46,379 nucleotides of DNA from a virus, in the IMG/VR virus record IMGVR_UViG_3300027976_000063, positions 1-46,379 of that record, one strand, 5' to 3'. The stretch's first letter is position 1; each line of letters starts with the position of its first letter. The notes beneath the pieces are model-generated. The model was not told the DNA's origin. It saw only the letters and a list, made by a program, of their open reading frames with translations, and searched no databases. Made by a program: the position numbers and the translations under genes. This document shows positions 15,649 through 23,798 of this stretch, in pieces.

Positions 15649-16038
15649 ATGGGAATAATAAACATAAAAGAAATAATAATAATTGTTTTAGGTGTTGCTT
15701 TGGGTTTAAGTTTAATATTTAGACCTTCAAAAGACATTGATGTGTATGAAGGTAAAATCAATGACCTAAAAAAACAAAACAAACTATTATTGAATACTAA
15801 TGATAGTTTAATGTCTGAAAATGTGATATTATCACAAGAAATTACGGAAATACTAATAAAGGTTGATAGTAATGAGGTTAAAATAGCTATCACAGAAACT
15901 AAACTAAATAATTTAAAAAATGGGAAAGATAATGTTAATGATTGGGTTCGTATTCTCGATGCTGATGGTATCGCAAGTGAACTCACAAACTACCTCAACA
16001 AATACCAGGGTAAAGGTTATTGTAAATCAAAAAGGTGA
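15649..16038 (+). CDS. Membrane-anchored coiled-coil protein, possible inner-membrane spanin
   Basis: 129 residues: an N-terminal membrane segment (about 8-24, EIIIIVLGVALGLSLIF), then a coiled-coil region (about 32-95, DVYEGKINDLKKQNKLLLNTNDSL...) and a basic tail. This is the topology of an inner-membrane spanin (Rz-like). Its last 119 bases overlap the next gene in another frame, an arrangement typical of spanin pairs. The family cannot be confirmed by similarity because spanins diverge fast. Confidence 0.55.
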   Translation: MGIINIKEIIIIVLGVALGLSLIFRPSKDIDVYEGKINDLKKQNKLLLNTNDSLMSENVILSQEITEILIKVDSNEVKIAITETKLNNLKNGKDNVNDWVRILDADGIASELTNYLNKYQGKGYCKSKR

Positions 16039-16396
16039 CACTTTAGTTCAAATGAGTAAAGAAGATGCTAGAACTCTTTTAAGTCGTGCACTACATAGTG
16101 ATTACGCTGATAGTATGTTAGTTGTTTATAGTGAACGTGATAGTCTTAATAGAGAAACAATTACCTTTCAAAAGGAAGCTTTATTGAAGTTAACAAAAGA
16201 AAATGAGAATATTCAAAAAATAGTTGATAACCTTAACCAACTTATTATTAATAAGAATACTGAATCAACGTTGAAGGATGTAACAATTAATGAACAAAAA
16301 AGTGAAATAAAAAAACAAAAAACCTTTAAAAATATTGGTTTTACCACTAGCGTTATACTATCAATATCAATATTAATAACATTATTAGGAAATTAA
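15920..16396 (+). CDS. Exported coiled-coil protein with C-terminal membrane segment, possible spanin
   Basis: 158 residues in a frame that overlaps the preceding gene by 119 bases. It has a clear signal peptide (about 1-22, GKIMLMIGFVFSMLMVSQVNSQ), a long helical region (about 60-130), and a hydrophobic C-terminus (about 137-156, FTTSVILSISILITLLG). A signal sequence plus a C-terminal membrane helix is the topology of single-protein spanins, but the lipobox Cys of u-spanins is missing. It may be the outer partner of the 15649 protein in disrupting the outer membrane. Confidence 0.55.
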   Translation: MGKIMLMIGFVFSMLMVSQVNSQTTSTNTRVKVIVNQKGDTLVQMSKEDARTLLSRALHSDYADSMLVVYSERDSLNRETITFQKEALLKLTKENENIQKIVDNLNQLIINKNTESTLKDVTINEQKSEIKKQKTFKNIGFTTSVILSISILITLLGN

Positions 16397-16400
16397 CAAT

Positions 16401-16724
16401 ATGAATAAGAACAACCCACAAATTAAAAGACTACTTGAAGATATTACACTAAATAGTGATAAAAAATTAACACTATATTCTATACCAGGATGTCCAGCTT
16501 GTGATGAGTTTAAAGATAAACTGGGTCAACTAAATATTACATATGAAAGTATTGATATGGAAGGTAATGATGAAATGTGGTCTAAATTAGAAGAGATGGG
16601 TGGTTCTGAATTTGTCCCACAAATAAAAATAGATAAAAAATTAATAGTGGATTACAAAGATGTTAATGAGTTATTAAGTAAAACAATCTCAGAAATAATC
16701 AATCGAAATGTTATTTTAAAATAA
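16401..16724 (+). CDS. Glutaredoxin
   Basis: 107 residues with a thioredoxin fold: strand LTLYSIPGCPACDEF with the CPAC redox centre at 31-34 and the cis-Pro strand FVPQIKID. It reduces disulfides, in T4-like phages usually for ribonucleotide reductase; no reductase gene is in this window. It lies 4 bases after the spanin-like pair and is closed by a strong terminator. Confidence 0.85.
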   Translation: MNKNNPQIKRLLEDITLNSDKKLTLYSIPGCPACDEFKDKLGQLNITYESIDMEGNDEMWSKLEEMGGSEFVPQIKIDKKLIVDYKDVNELLSKTISEIINRNVILK

Positions 16725-16730
16725 AAAAAC

Positions 16731-16757
16731 AAAAAACCACCATCAGGTGGTTTTTTT
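16731..16757 (+). terminator. Intrinsic terminator after the glutaredoxin gene
   Basis: AAAAAACCACC (16731-16741) pairs with GGTGGTTTTTT (16746-16756) around the loop ATCA, followed by T. Confidence 0.88.
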
Positions 16758-16771
16758 ATGCCCCCCACTCA

Positions 16772-16779
16772 TATTTATA
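16772..16779 (+). promoter_or_regulatory. TATTTATA box, candidate late promoter
   Basis: The octamer lies between a terminator and the first gene (16835) of a putative structural operon, 55 bases from the start codon. Confidence 0.4.
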
Positions 16780-16834
16780 GTTAACAAATTAGGTCTAAAA
16801 TAAAAAAGACCACAACTAATAAAAAAAAACAATT

Positions 16835-16978
16835 ATGGCTAAGAAAACTAAAGTACTAAGATACACAGAAGAACAATTCGTTTCTTTATTAGAAAACATC
16901 GTGAAAAGAGTAAAGAATGACGAAAAATTAACTGAAGCTAGAAAATTATCTAAATCGAGACCAAGTAATAGAAAGTAA
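16835..16978 (+). CDS. Small hypothetical protein (47 residues)
   Basis: A 47-residue basic protein (MAKKTKVLRYTEEQFVSLLENIVKRVK...). The pattern 'LxYTExQFVxLLExIVKxV' recalls the short amphipathic helix found at the N-terminus of many phage virion proteins. It overlaps the next start as TAATG and lies directly downstream of a terminator and a TATTTATA box, so it is very probably a real gene. Confidence 0.65.
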   Translation: MAKKTKVLRYTEEQFVSLLENIVKRVKNDEKLTEARKLSKSRPSNRK

Positions 16979-17247
16979 TGAAAGACACTATACGTAAAAT
17001 ATTACGTGAGGAGTTAACAGCTACTGACAAGTCTGAAATTAAAGGCATTTTTAAGACTGAATTTGAAAAGAAATTGAAAAGTTCAGACTTAAAAGATGCT
17101 GTACAAGATATTGTCACTAAACAAATTGGTTCAGATAAAAAAACACAAAAAGAAATAGCTACTATTACACAAAAAGTATTAGTTAAACTATATAAAACTT
17201 TTTGGACTAGACGAAGTTTTTGGTCAGATAATTTAGAAAACGTATAA
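16978..17247 (+). CDS. Small hypothetical protein with N-terminal IRKILREE leader
   Basis: 89 residues, helical and highly charged. The N-terminus MKDTIRKILREELTA belongs to the recurring leader peptide set, with an (I/L)-X-E site (LRE). It is coupled to the preceding gene (TAATG) and followed after 1 base by the large DUF4314/DUF5661 protein. A minor virion or internal head protein is plausible, but nothing proves it. Confidence 0.65.
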   Translation: MKDTIRKILREELTATDKSEIKGIFKTEFEKKLKSSDLKDAVQDIVTKQIGSDKKTQKEIATITQKVLVKLYKTFWTRRSFWSDNLENV

Positions 17248-17248
17248 T

Positions 17249-18748
17249 ATGAACAGTGTTGAAGTTGGTGATAGGATTAAATTAATGTTTATGCCTGATG
17301 ACCCATATCCGTTGGATTCTGGGACTAAGGGTGTTGTTACATCTATTGATAAAAATGTGGGTGTCATTAACGTTAAATGGGATAATGGTAGTTCATTAAG
17401 TTTAATCATAGACGTTGACCAATATGAAATAATTAACGAGAGTGATAGCACAATTATTAATAATTCCATGCCTAAACCAACATTAACGGGTAAGGATATT
17501 TCACCAGCTCGTTCTAGTATGAACAACACCTTTAAAAAAGAACTCAGTAAAGGTAAGGTTCATGATATTAAGGTTGAAGATGATGTTAAGGTTATCAAAC
17601 CAACACCAAGTGGTATAGCCAAAAAACATAATATAGACCTTAATAAAATCCAAAAAGAAATTGAGTTTGGTATGGGAGTTGAAATGGAACACATGAGTGA
17701 CCCAGTTTTAGCTAAACAAACAACATTAGATAATTTAAATAAATCACCCAACCATTATTCTGAAGAAGAAAAAGGTTTAGGGGTGGTACAAGAAAACACA
17801 ATAGTTGAATTCTTTAACGCTTTCAACAACAAAGACAACCAATACAATACTCAAGAAATTGGTAAGGACTTAAAAAAAATTACTGGGAAAATTAAAAAAT
17901 CAAGTGGTCTTGATAAGGATAGTATTAAAGAACTGATTGAAGGTTTTAGAGTGAAATACTCAGAACACTCAATGATTGATACTATGATGAAATCTTTATA
18001 TCACGAGTTTGACGATATAAGTGATGTGGATATCGAAGAAACAACATCAATGGGTGGTATGGGTGCTGGTATGCAATACACAGCAAAACTAGAATCTAAA
18101 ATAATAAAACTTAAGGATTTGTTAGAGACTACAACAACCATTAATACTGGTAGATGGGATGTTTTATCTAAATCACCTTTTGATGAAAACGGTGATGGGT
18201 GGTATTGGAATGACAAACCATTTTTTGATGGTGGAAAAATTGTTGACGTTACAGCAAAACTTAAAACCGATTGGAAAGACATTGACTTAACCATCAAAAG
18301 TAAAACTAAAAAAATTAAAAAGGAAGATTTACTGAAAAAATTTAACTTGGTTGAGAGTGATATAATTGATGAGGAAGAAGTAGGTGGAACAACGACATCA
18401 TCTCCATCAGGTCAATTCTCAGGACCAATGTTTGCCGCTAAAGATGATAGTAGTTGGAATATGGGTAAGAAACCGATATGGACGGGTGGTAAAATAGTAC
18501 AAAAAGTAAAAAATAGTGGTGTACTTAGTGAACTTAATAAAGTTAAATGGCACAAAGATGGGACATATGTTAAATTAAAGGACACCTGTACTAAATACAA
18601 CAACCAACCGTGGTGTAGTAACGGTGACGCTGATAAACCATTAATACTGAGTAAAACAACATCAGATAATATATCGGAGGTGGCTAAGAAATTAGGTATT
18701 TCAGAAGAAGATGTAAAAAAAGTTGTTATTAAGAGATTAACAAGATAA
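17249..18748 (+). CDS. DUF4314 / DUF5661 protein, probably virion-associated
   Basis: 499 residues. The N-terminal 5-63 (VGDRIKLMFMPDDPYPLDSG...GVINVKWDNGSSL...DQYEII) matches DUF4314, a small beta-barrel. Residues 123-178 (IAKKHNIDLNKI...GMGVEMEHMSD...LDNLNKSPNHYSEEEKG) match DUF5661, common in T4-like and cyanophage proteins. Two related segments near 300-330 and 405-425 share 'GWYWNDKPFFDGGKIV' and 'SWNMGKKPIWTGGKIV' patterns, so they look like an internal duplication. The C-terminus is a conserved-looking Lys-rich helix pair. Function unknown; domain content and the leader-bearing neighbours point to the capsid or packaged proteins. Confidence 0.7.
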   Translation: MNSVEVGDRIKLMFMPDDPYPLDSGTKGVVTSIDKNVGVINVKWDNGSSLSLIIDVDQYEIINESDSTIINNSMPKPTLTGKDISPARSSMNNTFKKELSKGKVHDIKVEDDVKVIKPTPSGIAKKHNIDLNKIQKEIEFGMGVEMEHMSDPVLAKQTTLDNLNKSPNHYSEEEKGLGVVQENTIVEFFNAFNNKDNQYNTQEIGKDLKKITGKIKKSSGLDKDSIKELIEGFRVKYSEHSMIDTMMKSLYHEFDDISDVDIEETTSMGGMGAGMQYTAKLESKIIKLKDLLETTTTINTGRWDVLSKSPFDENGDGWYWNDKPFFDGGKIVDVTAKLKTDWKDIDLTIKSKTKKIKKEDLLKKFNLVESDIIDEEEVGGTTTSSPSGQFSGPMFAAKDDSSWNMGKKPIWTGGKIVQKVKNSGVLSELNKVKWHKDGTYVKLKDTCTKYNNQPWCSNGDADKPLILSKTTSDNISEVAKKLGISEEDVKKVVIKRLTR

Positions 18749-18767
18749 TTATATATAAAGAAAGACT

Positions 18768-19760
18768 ATGTCAAATATAAAAAAAATAATAAAATCAAGT
18801 ATTAAGAATTTATTCGAAGATAAATATTTCGACGAGATGGAATCAGCTTTTGGTGTTGGTAAAGAACTATCTGTGAAAGAAAAAGAACAATTCGATGATA
18901 TGGAAGAAACTGGTGTTGAAAACAATGGTAAAACATTACCAAAAGAGAAACACAATGGTGAAGTTGAAGTTGAAAAACAAGCTAAAGTAACTGGTAAAGA
19001 TTCTATTGCTTACTATAAAGACACAGCTAAGAAAATGAAAAAATTCCAAACACCTGACGAAAACCAACAACAACAATCTAGAATTGGTGAGGGTTTAACG
19101 GATTCACCTAAAGTTAATAGAAAAGAAGCTAGTGATGATTTTAACGCTTATGAAGTTGAAGCGTTAGGAGCTGGTAAAATGTCAAGTCTTAAATACGATG
19201 ATGAGGATAGTGAACAATATAAATCGTTCGAAAAAAGAAATGACGCTGAAATGGAAGGTGATGTAACATATAAAAAGATAAAAGATAATAGTAAAAAATA
19301 TAAAAAATATAAATACGGTGAACCTGATGCGTATCACAACTCACCTAAGGTAAGAGTACAAAAAGAAAACAAAAAAATGAAATATATAGGAATCGAAGAA
19401 AGTAACATTTTTAAAGCAAATGGTAAATTAATATCAGAGGAACAAGTTCTAAAAATAGCTAGTAAAGTTCCATCACGAGTTAAGGTCGATGAGTCAGTAT
19501 TTGCTATTACTGATGGTGAAAACTATTACAGATTAATGTGGGAAGGTACATCAAAAGAGGGTGAACCAACAATCACACACGTTAAGGAAACAAAAAAAGT
19601 TAATGAAACAATTAGTGATATGAAAACAATGTGGGAGTTTAACCCTAATGATTCAATATCAACAAAAAAGAATATAACAGAAAGTGCTGATGACGCATTC
19701 AAACGAATGTTTACTCAAATGAGGAATTCAGACGGGTTAGTTGGTGACAACGAAAAATAA
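18768..19760 (+). CDS. Highly charged protein with N-terminal IKKIIKSS leader, possible internal head protein
   Basis: 330 residues, very rich in Lys, Glu and Asp, with few hydrophobic stretches until about 205-275, where a small folded domain is likely (IEESNIFKANGKLISEEQVLKIASKV...). The N-terminus MSNIKKIIKSSIKNLFED is one of the recurring leader peptides and contains (I/L)-X-E as LFE. The composition resembles scaffold or internal head proteins. It ends the operon at a strong terminator. No family is recognised. Confidence 0.65.
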   Translation: MSNIKKIIKSSIKNLFEDKYFDEMESAFGVGKELSVKEKEQFDDMEETGVENNGKTLPKEKHNGEVEVEKQAKVTGKDSIAYYKDTAKKMKKFQTPDENQQQQSRIGEGLTDSPKVNRKEASDDFNAYEVEALGAGKMSSLKYDDEDSEQYKSFEKRNDAEMEGDVTYKKIKDNSKKYKKYKYGEPDAYHNSPKVRVQKENKKMKYIGIEESNIFKANGKLISEEQVLKIASKVPSRVKVDESVFAITDGENYYRLMWEGTSKEGEPTITHVKETKKVNETISDMKTMWEFNPNDSISTKKNITESADDAFKRMFTQMRNSDGLVGDNEK

Positions 19761-19765
19761 TAATC

Positions 19766-19792
19766 AAAAACCACTTATTAAGTGGTTTTTTT
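19766..19792 (+). terminator. Intrinsic terminator
   Basis: AAAAACCACTT (19766-19776) pairs with AAGTGGTTTTT (19780-19790) around a 3-base loop, followed by T. Confidence 0.87.
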
Positions 19793-19810
19793 ATGTAAAA
19801 AAGTTTTAAT

Positions 19811-20701
19811 ATGATATTAAAAATAGGTAGTAAAGGGAACCAAGTTAAACTCTTACAAGAGTATTTAGGGTTAACCACTGATGGTGTGTTTGGTAGGAAC
19901 ACACATAACACCGTTATGAAATGGCAGACTGTTAAAAATCTTTTAGTAGATGGGATAGTTGGTCCGAAAACTTGGGATGAGATGGGATTAGCTACAACAG
20001 ATAATTCTGAATTAAATAATAATGAACACCTAACATCAAGTGAATTGGTGATAGAAAGTCATTTTCTACCAAAGGGTGAATATAAAACAGGACCAACGAA
20101 CAAAGAATTTTTATTCTTACATCACACAGCCGGATGGCACAACCCACACAATACCATTACCCAATGGGGTAATGATACCAGAGGTTCGATAGCAACAGAA
20201 TTTGTATTAGGTGGACCATCAATTAAAAATGACGATAATAAATTTGATGGTAAAATATTACAAGCATTTCCTGAAGGTGGTTATGGTTGGCACTTAGGTA
20301 AAAATGGTTCACAACATATGCACACACATTCAGTTGGTATTGAGGTATGTAACTTTGGTCAATTAGTTGATGGTAAAACATGGTCTGGGTCAAAAGTACA
20401 TGAATCTCAAATGGTGACATTAGATAAAAAGTTTAGGGGTCATAAAACATGGCACAAATATTCAGATAAACAAATTGAATCACTAAGGTTATTTATTCTT
20501 TTTATTGCTGAACGTGATAACATAGATGTTAGACAAGGTTTAGTTAGTGAGATTAAGAAAAATGGTGTTAATGGGTTTGAATTTAATGAAGATGCTTATT
20601 ATGGAAAGGTTAAAGGTTTATTAACGCATACTAATACTAGGAAAGATAAATTTGATATGTTCCCACAACAAGAATTAATCGATATGTTATTATCACTTTA
20701 A
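19811..20701 (+). CDS. Endolysin: peptidoglycan-binding domain plus N-acetylmuramoyl-L-alanine amidase
   Basis: 296 residues. Residues 1-57 form a PG_binding_1 domain (LKIGSKGNQVKLLQEYLGL...DGVFGRNTHNTV...DGIVGPKTWDEMG). An Amidase_2 domain follows, with the first zinc ligand in FLFLHHTAGW (100-109), the central GWHLGKNGS and HSVGIEVCNFG strands, and a later His-containing helix region. It cleaves the bond between MurNAc and L-Ala in the host wall. There is no signal peptide, so release needs a holin or the spanin-like proteins upstream. It stands alone after a terminator. Confidence 0.9.
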   Translation: MILKIGSKGNQVKLLQEYLGLTTDGVFGRNTHNTVMKWQTVKNLLVDGIVGPKTWDEMGLATTDNSELNNNEHLTSSELVIESHFLPKGEYKTGPTNKEFLFLHHTAGWHNPHNTITQWGNDTRGSIATEFVLGGPSIKNDDNKFDGKILQAFPEGGYGWHLGKNGSQHMHTHSVGIEVCNFGQLVDGKTWSGSKVHESQMVTLDKKFRGHKTWHKYSDKQIESLRLFILFIAERDNIDVRQGLVSEIKKNGVNGFEFNEDAYYGKVKGLLTHTNTRKDKFDMFPQQELIDMLLSL

Positions 20702-20730
20702 TTACCACAAATAGGTACTATACTTTAATC

Positions 20731-21204
20731 ATGGATAATAACAAATTCAAAACAACAATAAATCTTATAGAATTTATATCAAAACCAATGAAAAAGGAAG
20801 ATATATACATATTATATAGGGTGAACAATGTCACACCAGAAAAAACGGAACTATACATGGACTTTATTAGGTCTATTTTTAACACCGTTGTATCAACATA
20901 TATGGGTGATGACATCATGAGTACGAATGACATTAAAAAACACTTTGGGTGGTGTTGGAATCAAGTTATAACGTCATTTAGAATGGAACATATATATTTT
21001 GAAGATAGTGTTGAGATGTATTCTTACTTTAACTCGTTATTTATGGAATCGTTTTATGATGAAGAAGACAAATCAAATGAAATCATCGGTGAACTTATGG
21101 AATTTTGGGAAACAAGTTTTACCTATTCATCAACTAAAACCCGTTCAGAATTGGAGACGTTTTTTGATTTATATAAGTTATTTGACAAAAGTATTCATGT
21201 GTAA
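20731..21204 (+). CDS. Hypothetical protein
   Basis: 157 residues, predicted mostly helical, rich in Phe, Tyr and acidic residues, with several Trp near the middle (FGWCWNQVITSF). No family is recognised. It stands between the endolysin and a group of small genes, 29 bases after the endolysin stop. Confidence 0.65.
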   Translation: MDNNKFKTTINLIEFISKPMKKEDIYILYRVNNVTPEKTELYMDFIRSIFNTVVSTYMGDDIMSTNDIKKHFGWCWNQVITSFRMEHIYFEDSVEMYSYFNSLFMESFYDEEDKSNEIIGELMEFWETSFTYSSTKTRSELETFFDLYKLFDKSIHV

Positions 21205-21254
21205 CCTTTAGATTTATACCTATAATCGTTAATATTAAATCAGATAATGAAATT

Positions 21255-21491
21255 ATGGCTGATATACGTTTAATGAATTTAGTAACAACAAGGTTAGTAC
21301 AGGATAAAAAAGAAGTTGAGTATCACTTAACAAGTTTACTAGACCCAACATCTAGTAAGGACGAACAAAAAGTCAGTACTATTATTAAAACCTTAGATGA
21401 TTACTCTAACATCATTAATAAAATTAAGTTATGGGAATCATTAATCGATGATATATCCGTTCCAGAGGGAAAAGAAAACGGGGACAAATAA
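21255..21491 (+). CDS. Small helical hypothetical protein
   Basis: 78 residues forming two or three charged helices (TTRLVQDKKEVEYHLTSLL, then VSTIIKTLDDYSNIINKIKLWESL). No family is recognised. It starts a run of short genes (21255-22702) on the same strand that ends at a terminator. Confidence 0.65.
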   Translation: MADIRLMNLVTTRLVQDKKEVEYHLTSLLDPTSSKDEQKVSTIIKTLDDYSNIINKIKLWESLIDDISVPEGKENGDK

Positions 21492-21516
21492 TAGAACAAA
21501 AAAAAAACAAATTAAA

Positions 21517-21705
21517 ATGAGCAACAGATTAGAAGAATTGAAAACAATGGTAGCTAACTTCGAAGAAGATTACGGTAAATTCCAAGAAAAAGGTAATAAA
21601 ACAGCTGGAACGAGAGCTAGAAAATCTTTACAAGAAATTAGAAATTTCGCTAAGGATGTAAGAATGGAAATTAGTGAAACTAAAAAAGATACCCCAGCTG
21701 TCTAA
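21517..21705 (+). CDS. Histone H1-like DNA-binding protein (Bacteroidetes type)
   Basis: 62 residues from the ATG at 21517; a longer frame from 21448 would overlap the previous gene. The sequence LEELKTMVANFEEDYGKFQEKGNKTAGTRARK with the following LQEIRNFAKDVRMEI matches the short histone H1-like (Hc1-type) proteins found in Bacteroidetes and some of their phages: an acidic helix, the 'GNKxAGTRxRK' core, then a second helix. The family is thought to bind DNA and may compact phage or host DNA. It is coupled to the next gene (TAATG). Confidence 0.8.
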   Translation: MSNRLEELKTMVANFEEDYGKFQEKGNKTAGTRARKSLQEIRNFAKDVRMEISETKKDTPAV

Positions 21706-21914
21706 TGTTTGAATCTTTAATAAATAAGATTTTTTTCCTAACATTTTTCATGAGTATACTCAATGTGGGTCTACATATATGGCAAGTGATTAGGAGACTA
21801 AGAGAAGAAGAGGGATGGAAACGAAAATACGAAGTATCTACGATACAACTTGTGTTATTCCTACTTTCCCTCTCCTACTTATTGTCCACGATATTTGTGG
21901 GGATTAAAATATAA
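21705..21914 (+). CDS. Small membrane protein with two transmembrane helices
   Basis: 69 residues with hydrophobic segments at about 8-28 and 46-66 and a basic loop (RRLREEEGWKRK) between them. The size and hairpin topology fit a class II holin or an antiholin, but no family is recognised. It follows the histone H1-like gene and is 1 kb from the endolysin gene, which is compatible with a lysis role. Confidence 0.6.
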   Translation: MFESLINKIFFLTFFMSILNVGLHIWQVIRRLREEEGWKRKYEVSTIQLVLFLLSLSYLLSTIFVGIKI

Positions 21915-21917
21915 GAT

Positions 21918-22376
21918 ATGATTGAAAGTATATTTAAAAAATTAAACCCTTATCTTCGTGGTATTAAAAAAGCTGATGAGTTCTCAGTGATAGAAGTACA
22001 TATGAAAAACACATGGACAATTCCTTCAGACGGAGTGTTCATGAGTCAACTACTACCAACAATAATCGAAAAGGGATGGTCACACTATATGATTTATAGT
22101 GAAACAGAGAGTTTTGATAACTTAATTGATTGGTTCAGTGTTGACGTTGTTGATAAGAATATTGAAGTAGAACAAAAGGAAGAGTTACTTAAAGAAAAAG
22201 TAGCTCAACTTAAAGAAGTATTTGAAACAAGTACTTTAGATGAGTTGAAAGTTCTAAGATTTAGTTCAGATACCGATGTATTAAAATTGGGTGGTCAGAG
22301 TAAAAATAATAACACAGATAAAGAGGAGAAATCTAAGGTAGTTACCGAAGATAAAAAAAAACCAGTAGAAGCGTAA
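21918..22376 (+). CDS. Hypothetical protein
   Basis: 152 residues: a globular N-terminal half with several Trp (NTWTIPSDGVF, IEKGWSHYMIYSE), a helical region (about 80-112), and a low-complexity Lys/Glu/Asn tail. It ends in an overlap with the next start (TAATG). No family is recognised. Confidence 0.65.
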   Translation: MIESIFKKLNPYLRGIKKADEFSVIEVHMKNTWTIPSDGVFMSQLLPTIIEKGWSHYMIYSETESFDNLIDWFSVDVVDKNIEVEQKEELLKEKVAQLKEVFETSTLDELKVLRFSSDTDVLKLGGQSKNNNTDKEEKSKVVTEDKKKPVEA

Positions 22377-22702
22377 TGGGGTTACCAAAAAATTATAACC
22401 AAACAGAACAAAGAGTTGAGGCATTAAATGACCTAAACTTTTACACCGTTAAGTACGAGTATGAGTTAACTGATATGAACGACTTTACGGAAGAACAGAT
22501 TGATGTTATATATAAAGAGGTGAACGGGACCAAAGAGTTCAGTGCATTAAATAGTATAGCAGCAGACAATAAAATTAATGAATGGTTACAATCGTTAGTA
22601 ACACAAAAGATACTTAAAGAACATAGTGTTACTGAAACACACTCGGTAAGTTTCCATGATAAACTTGTTGAAACACATTTATTTAATATATTAGAACTAT
22701 AG
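22376..22702 (+). CDS. Hypothetical protein
   Basis: 108 residues, acidic, mixed alpha/beta. The start overlaps the previous stop (TAATG). It is the last gene before a strong terminator. No family is recognised. Confidence 0.65.
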   Translation: MGLPKNYNQTEQRVEALNDLNFYTVKYEYELTDMNDFTEEQIDVIYKEVNGTKEFSALNSIAADNKINEWLQSLVTQKILKEHSVTETHSVSFHDKLVETHLFNILEL

Positions 22703-22720
22703 GTTAATTAACATAATGGT

Positions 22721-22756
22721 AAAAATCCTGAATCTTTTTGGTTCAGGATTTTTTTG
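22721..22756 (+). terminator. Intrinsic terminator
   Basis: AAAAATCCTGAA (22721-22732) pairs with TTCAGGATTTTT (22742-22753) around a 9-base loop, followed by a T run. Confidence 0.88.
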
Positions 22757-22771
22757 TTTCATTATTTTTTG

Positions 22772-22779
22772 TATATTTG
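22772..22779 (+). promoter_or_regulatory. TATATTTG -7 element of a Bacteroidetes-type promoter
   Basis: A perfect TATATTTG stands 43 bases before the ATG at 22823. The only TTG upstream (22754-22756) is at an unusually short 15-base distance, so the -33 part is weak. Confidence 0.5.
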
Positions 22780-22822
22780 TAATGTCATATGACTAAACAT
22801 AGAAAAATAAAAGCCAATAATT

Positions 22823-22992
22823 ATGTCAATTAAATCTAATGTAAAAACATTTGTAAGAGATGAAGTAGTTTTTCCAAATAAAACAGTTGTTGGTGTTTGT
22901 TTAGATAGTGATAACAACATTAATTGAAGATTACGGCCAAGAAAGATGGGAAGAAGGAAATGATGAAGGAAATCGCCAATGTGATTAATTAA
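22823..22992 (+). pseudogene. Small gene broken by a frameshift
   Basis: The frame from the ATG at 22823 reads 34 residues (MSIKSNVKTFVRDEVVF...DSDNNIN) and stops at 22925-22927. The frame that continues from 22924 reads LKITAKKDGKKEMMKEIANVIN to a stop at 22990-22992. Removing the two A bases at 22922-22923 would join them into a coherent product of about 56 residues (...DSDNNILKITAKKDG...). A promoter -7 element lies in front. Either the gene is mutated, or there is a sequence error. A programmed frameshift is unlikely because the downstream frame has its own stop directly before the junction. Confidence 0.5.
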
Positions 22993-23368
22993 CTATTGAC
23001 ATTAATATATTCAAATCACTTTCATCTGATGAACTTAGGATAATGTAGTTAACATTATCCATACGCCAACTCCAATCAAGTGGTTTATCATGATTTTCCA
23101 CGAATTCTAAATCAATAATATCCGAGGTGAAACCATTTACCATGAATAAACAATCGATGTAAATAAATTCACCAACTGAGTACTCCAAGTTACCTTTTAC
23201 GTGCACAACGGGTTTATCCTTTTTATTTATGGGTCCGTAATCACCAAATATTTCGGTAATTTCATCCACACCCATATTAAACCATGTACTCATAGGTAAA
23301 AACCCATCAATATTAGTAACCCAATCAAACTCAGATTCCTTTAATATTTTTTTAATAATACCCCTCAT
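22985..23368 (-). CDS. Hypothetical protein with N-terminal IIKKILKE leader
   Basis: 127 residues, transcribed opposite to its left neighbours. The N-terminus MRGIIKKILKESEFDW is one of the recurring leader peptides and holds an (I/L)-X-E site (LKE). The rest is an acidic mixed fold with no recognised family. On the minus strand a TATTTATG box ends 4 bases before the start. Its 3' end overlaps the broken gene on the other strand. Confidence 0.65.
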   Translation of the reverse strand: MRGIIKKILKESEFDWVTNIDGFLPMSTWFNMGVDEITEIFGDYGPINKKDKPVVHVKGNLEYSVGEFIYIDCLFMVNGFTSDIIDLEFVENHDKPLDWSWRMDNVNYIILSSSDESDLNILMSIVN

Positions 23369-23372
23369 ATAA

Positions 23373-23380
23373 CATAAATA
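23373..23380 (-). promoter_or_regulatory. TATTTATG box before the 23368 minus-strand gene
   Basis: Read on the minus strand, TATTTATG is separated by 4 bases (TTAT) from the ATG, matching the arrangement at 12626-12633. Confidence 0.35.
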
Positions 23381-23398
23381 TGTCTTAGTTTGGGTTAA

Positions 23399-23734
23399 TT
23401 AATCCCTTGGTGCGTTTAATTCAAACCATTCTTCAATAATGTGAATGAAAAAAACAGCTCCCGACGCAATACAACCATCTAAAAACACAGATAAATAGAT
23501 ATTATCAACACCTTGACTAGCTAACGGGGATAAATTATCATAACCCATCAATTGAAAAATTGTTGATACAATAAATCCCGACCATGTCGGGAAACATATC
23601 ATGCAGGAAAATAGTGTTCCAAAGAAACCAGGGTTTACCCTGTTCCAAAAACCTCTAAAACCGTTAAAGATTGACCCGTGAACAACTATATTAGATATTC
23701 CGTAATTGATTAGTATAAAAATTAATATTCCCAT
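23399..23734 (-). CDS. Polytopic membrane protein
   Basis: 111 residues from the ATG at 23734; a longer frame would run into the promoter and start of the divergent gene. Hydrophobic segments are at about 2-18, 42-65 and 80-100. The conserved-looking motif GFFGTLFSCMICFPTWSGF contains a Cys-X-X-Cys pair (SCMIC) before a Pro-Trp. It resembles small membrane proteins common in T4-like phages, but no function is known to me. Confidence 0.65.
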   Translation of the reverse strand: MGILIFILINYGISNIVVHGSIFNGFRGFWNRVNPGFFGTLFSCMICFPTWSGFIVSTIFQLMGYDNLSPLASQGVDNIYLSVFLDGCIASGAVFFIHIIEEWFELNAPRD

Positions 23735-23738
23735 TTTT

Positions 23739-23772
23739 TTGTGTCCTTTATTAGTAATTGTTATTATATTTG
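23739..23772 (+). promoter_or_regulatory. Bacteroidetes-type promoter for 23799
   Basis: A perfect TATATTTG (23765-23772) with a TTG (23739-23741) 23 bases upstream, at the long end of the usual spacing. The start codon is 26 bases downstream. Confidence 0.6.
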
Positions 23773-23798
23773 TAAGTATAAAGTAAAAACAATGATAT

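Noticed and set aside
22915-22930. Programmed ribosomal frameshift in the broken small gene
   Set aside because: No slippery heptamer is present and the downstream frame is closed by a stop directly before the junction.
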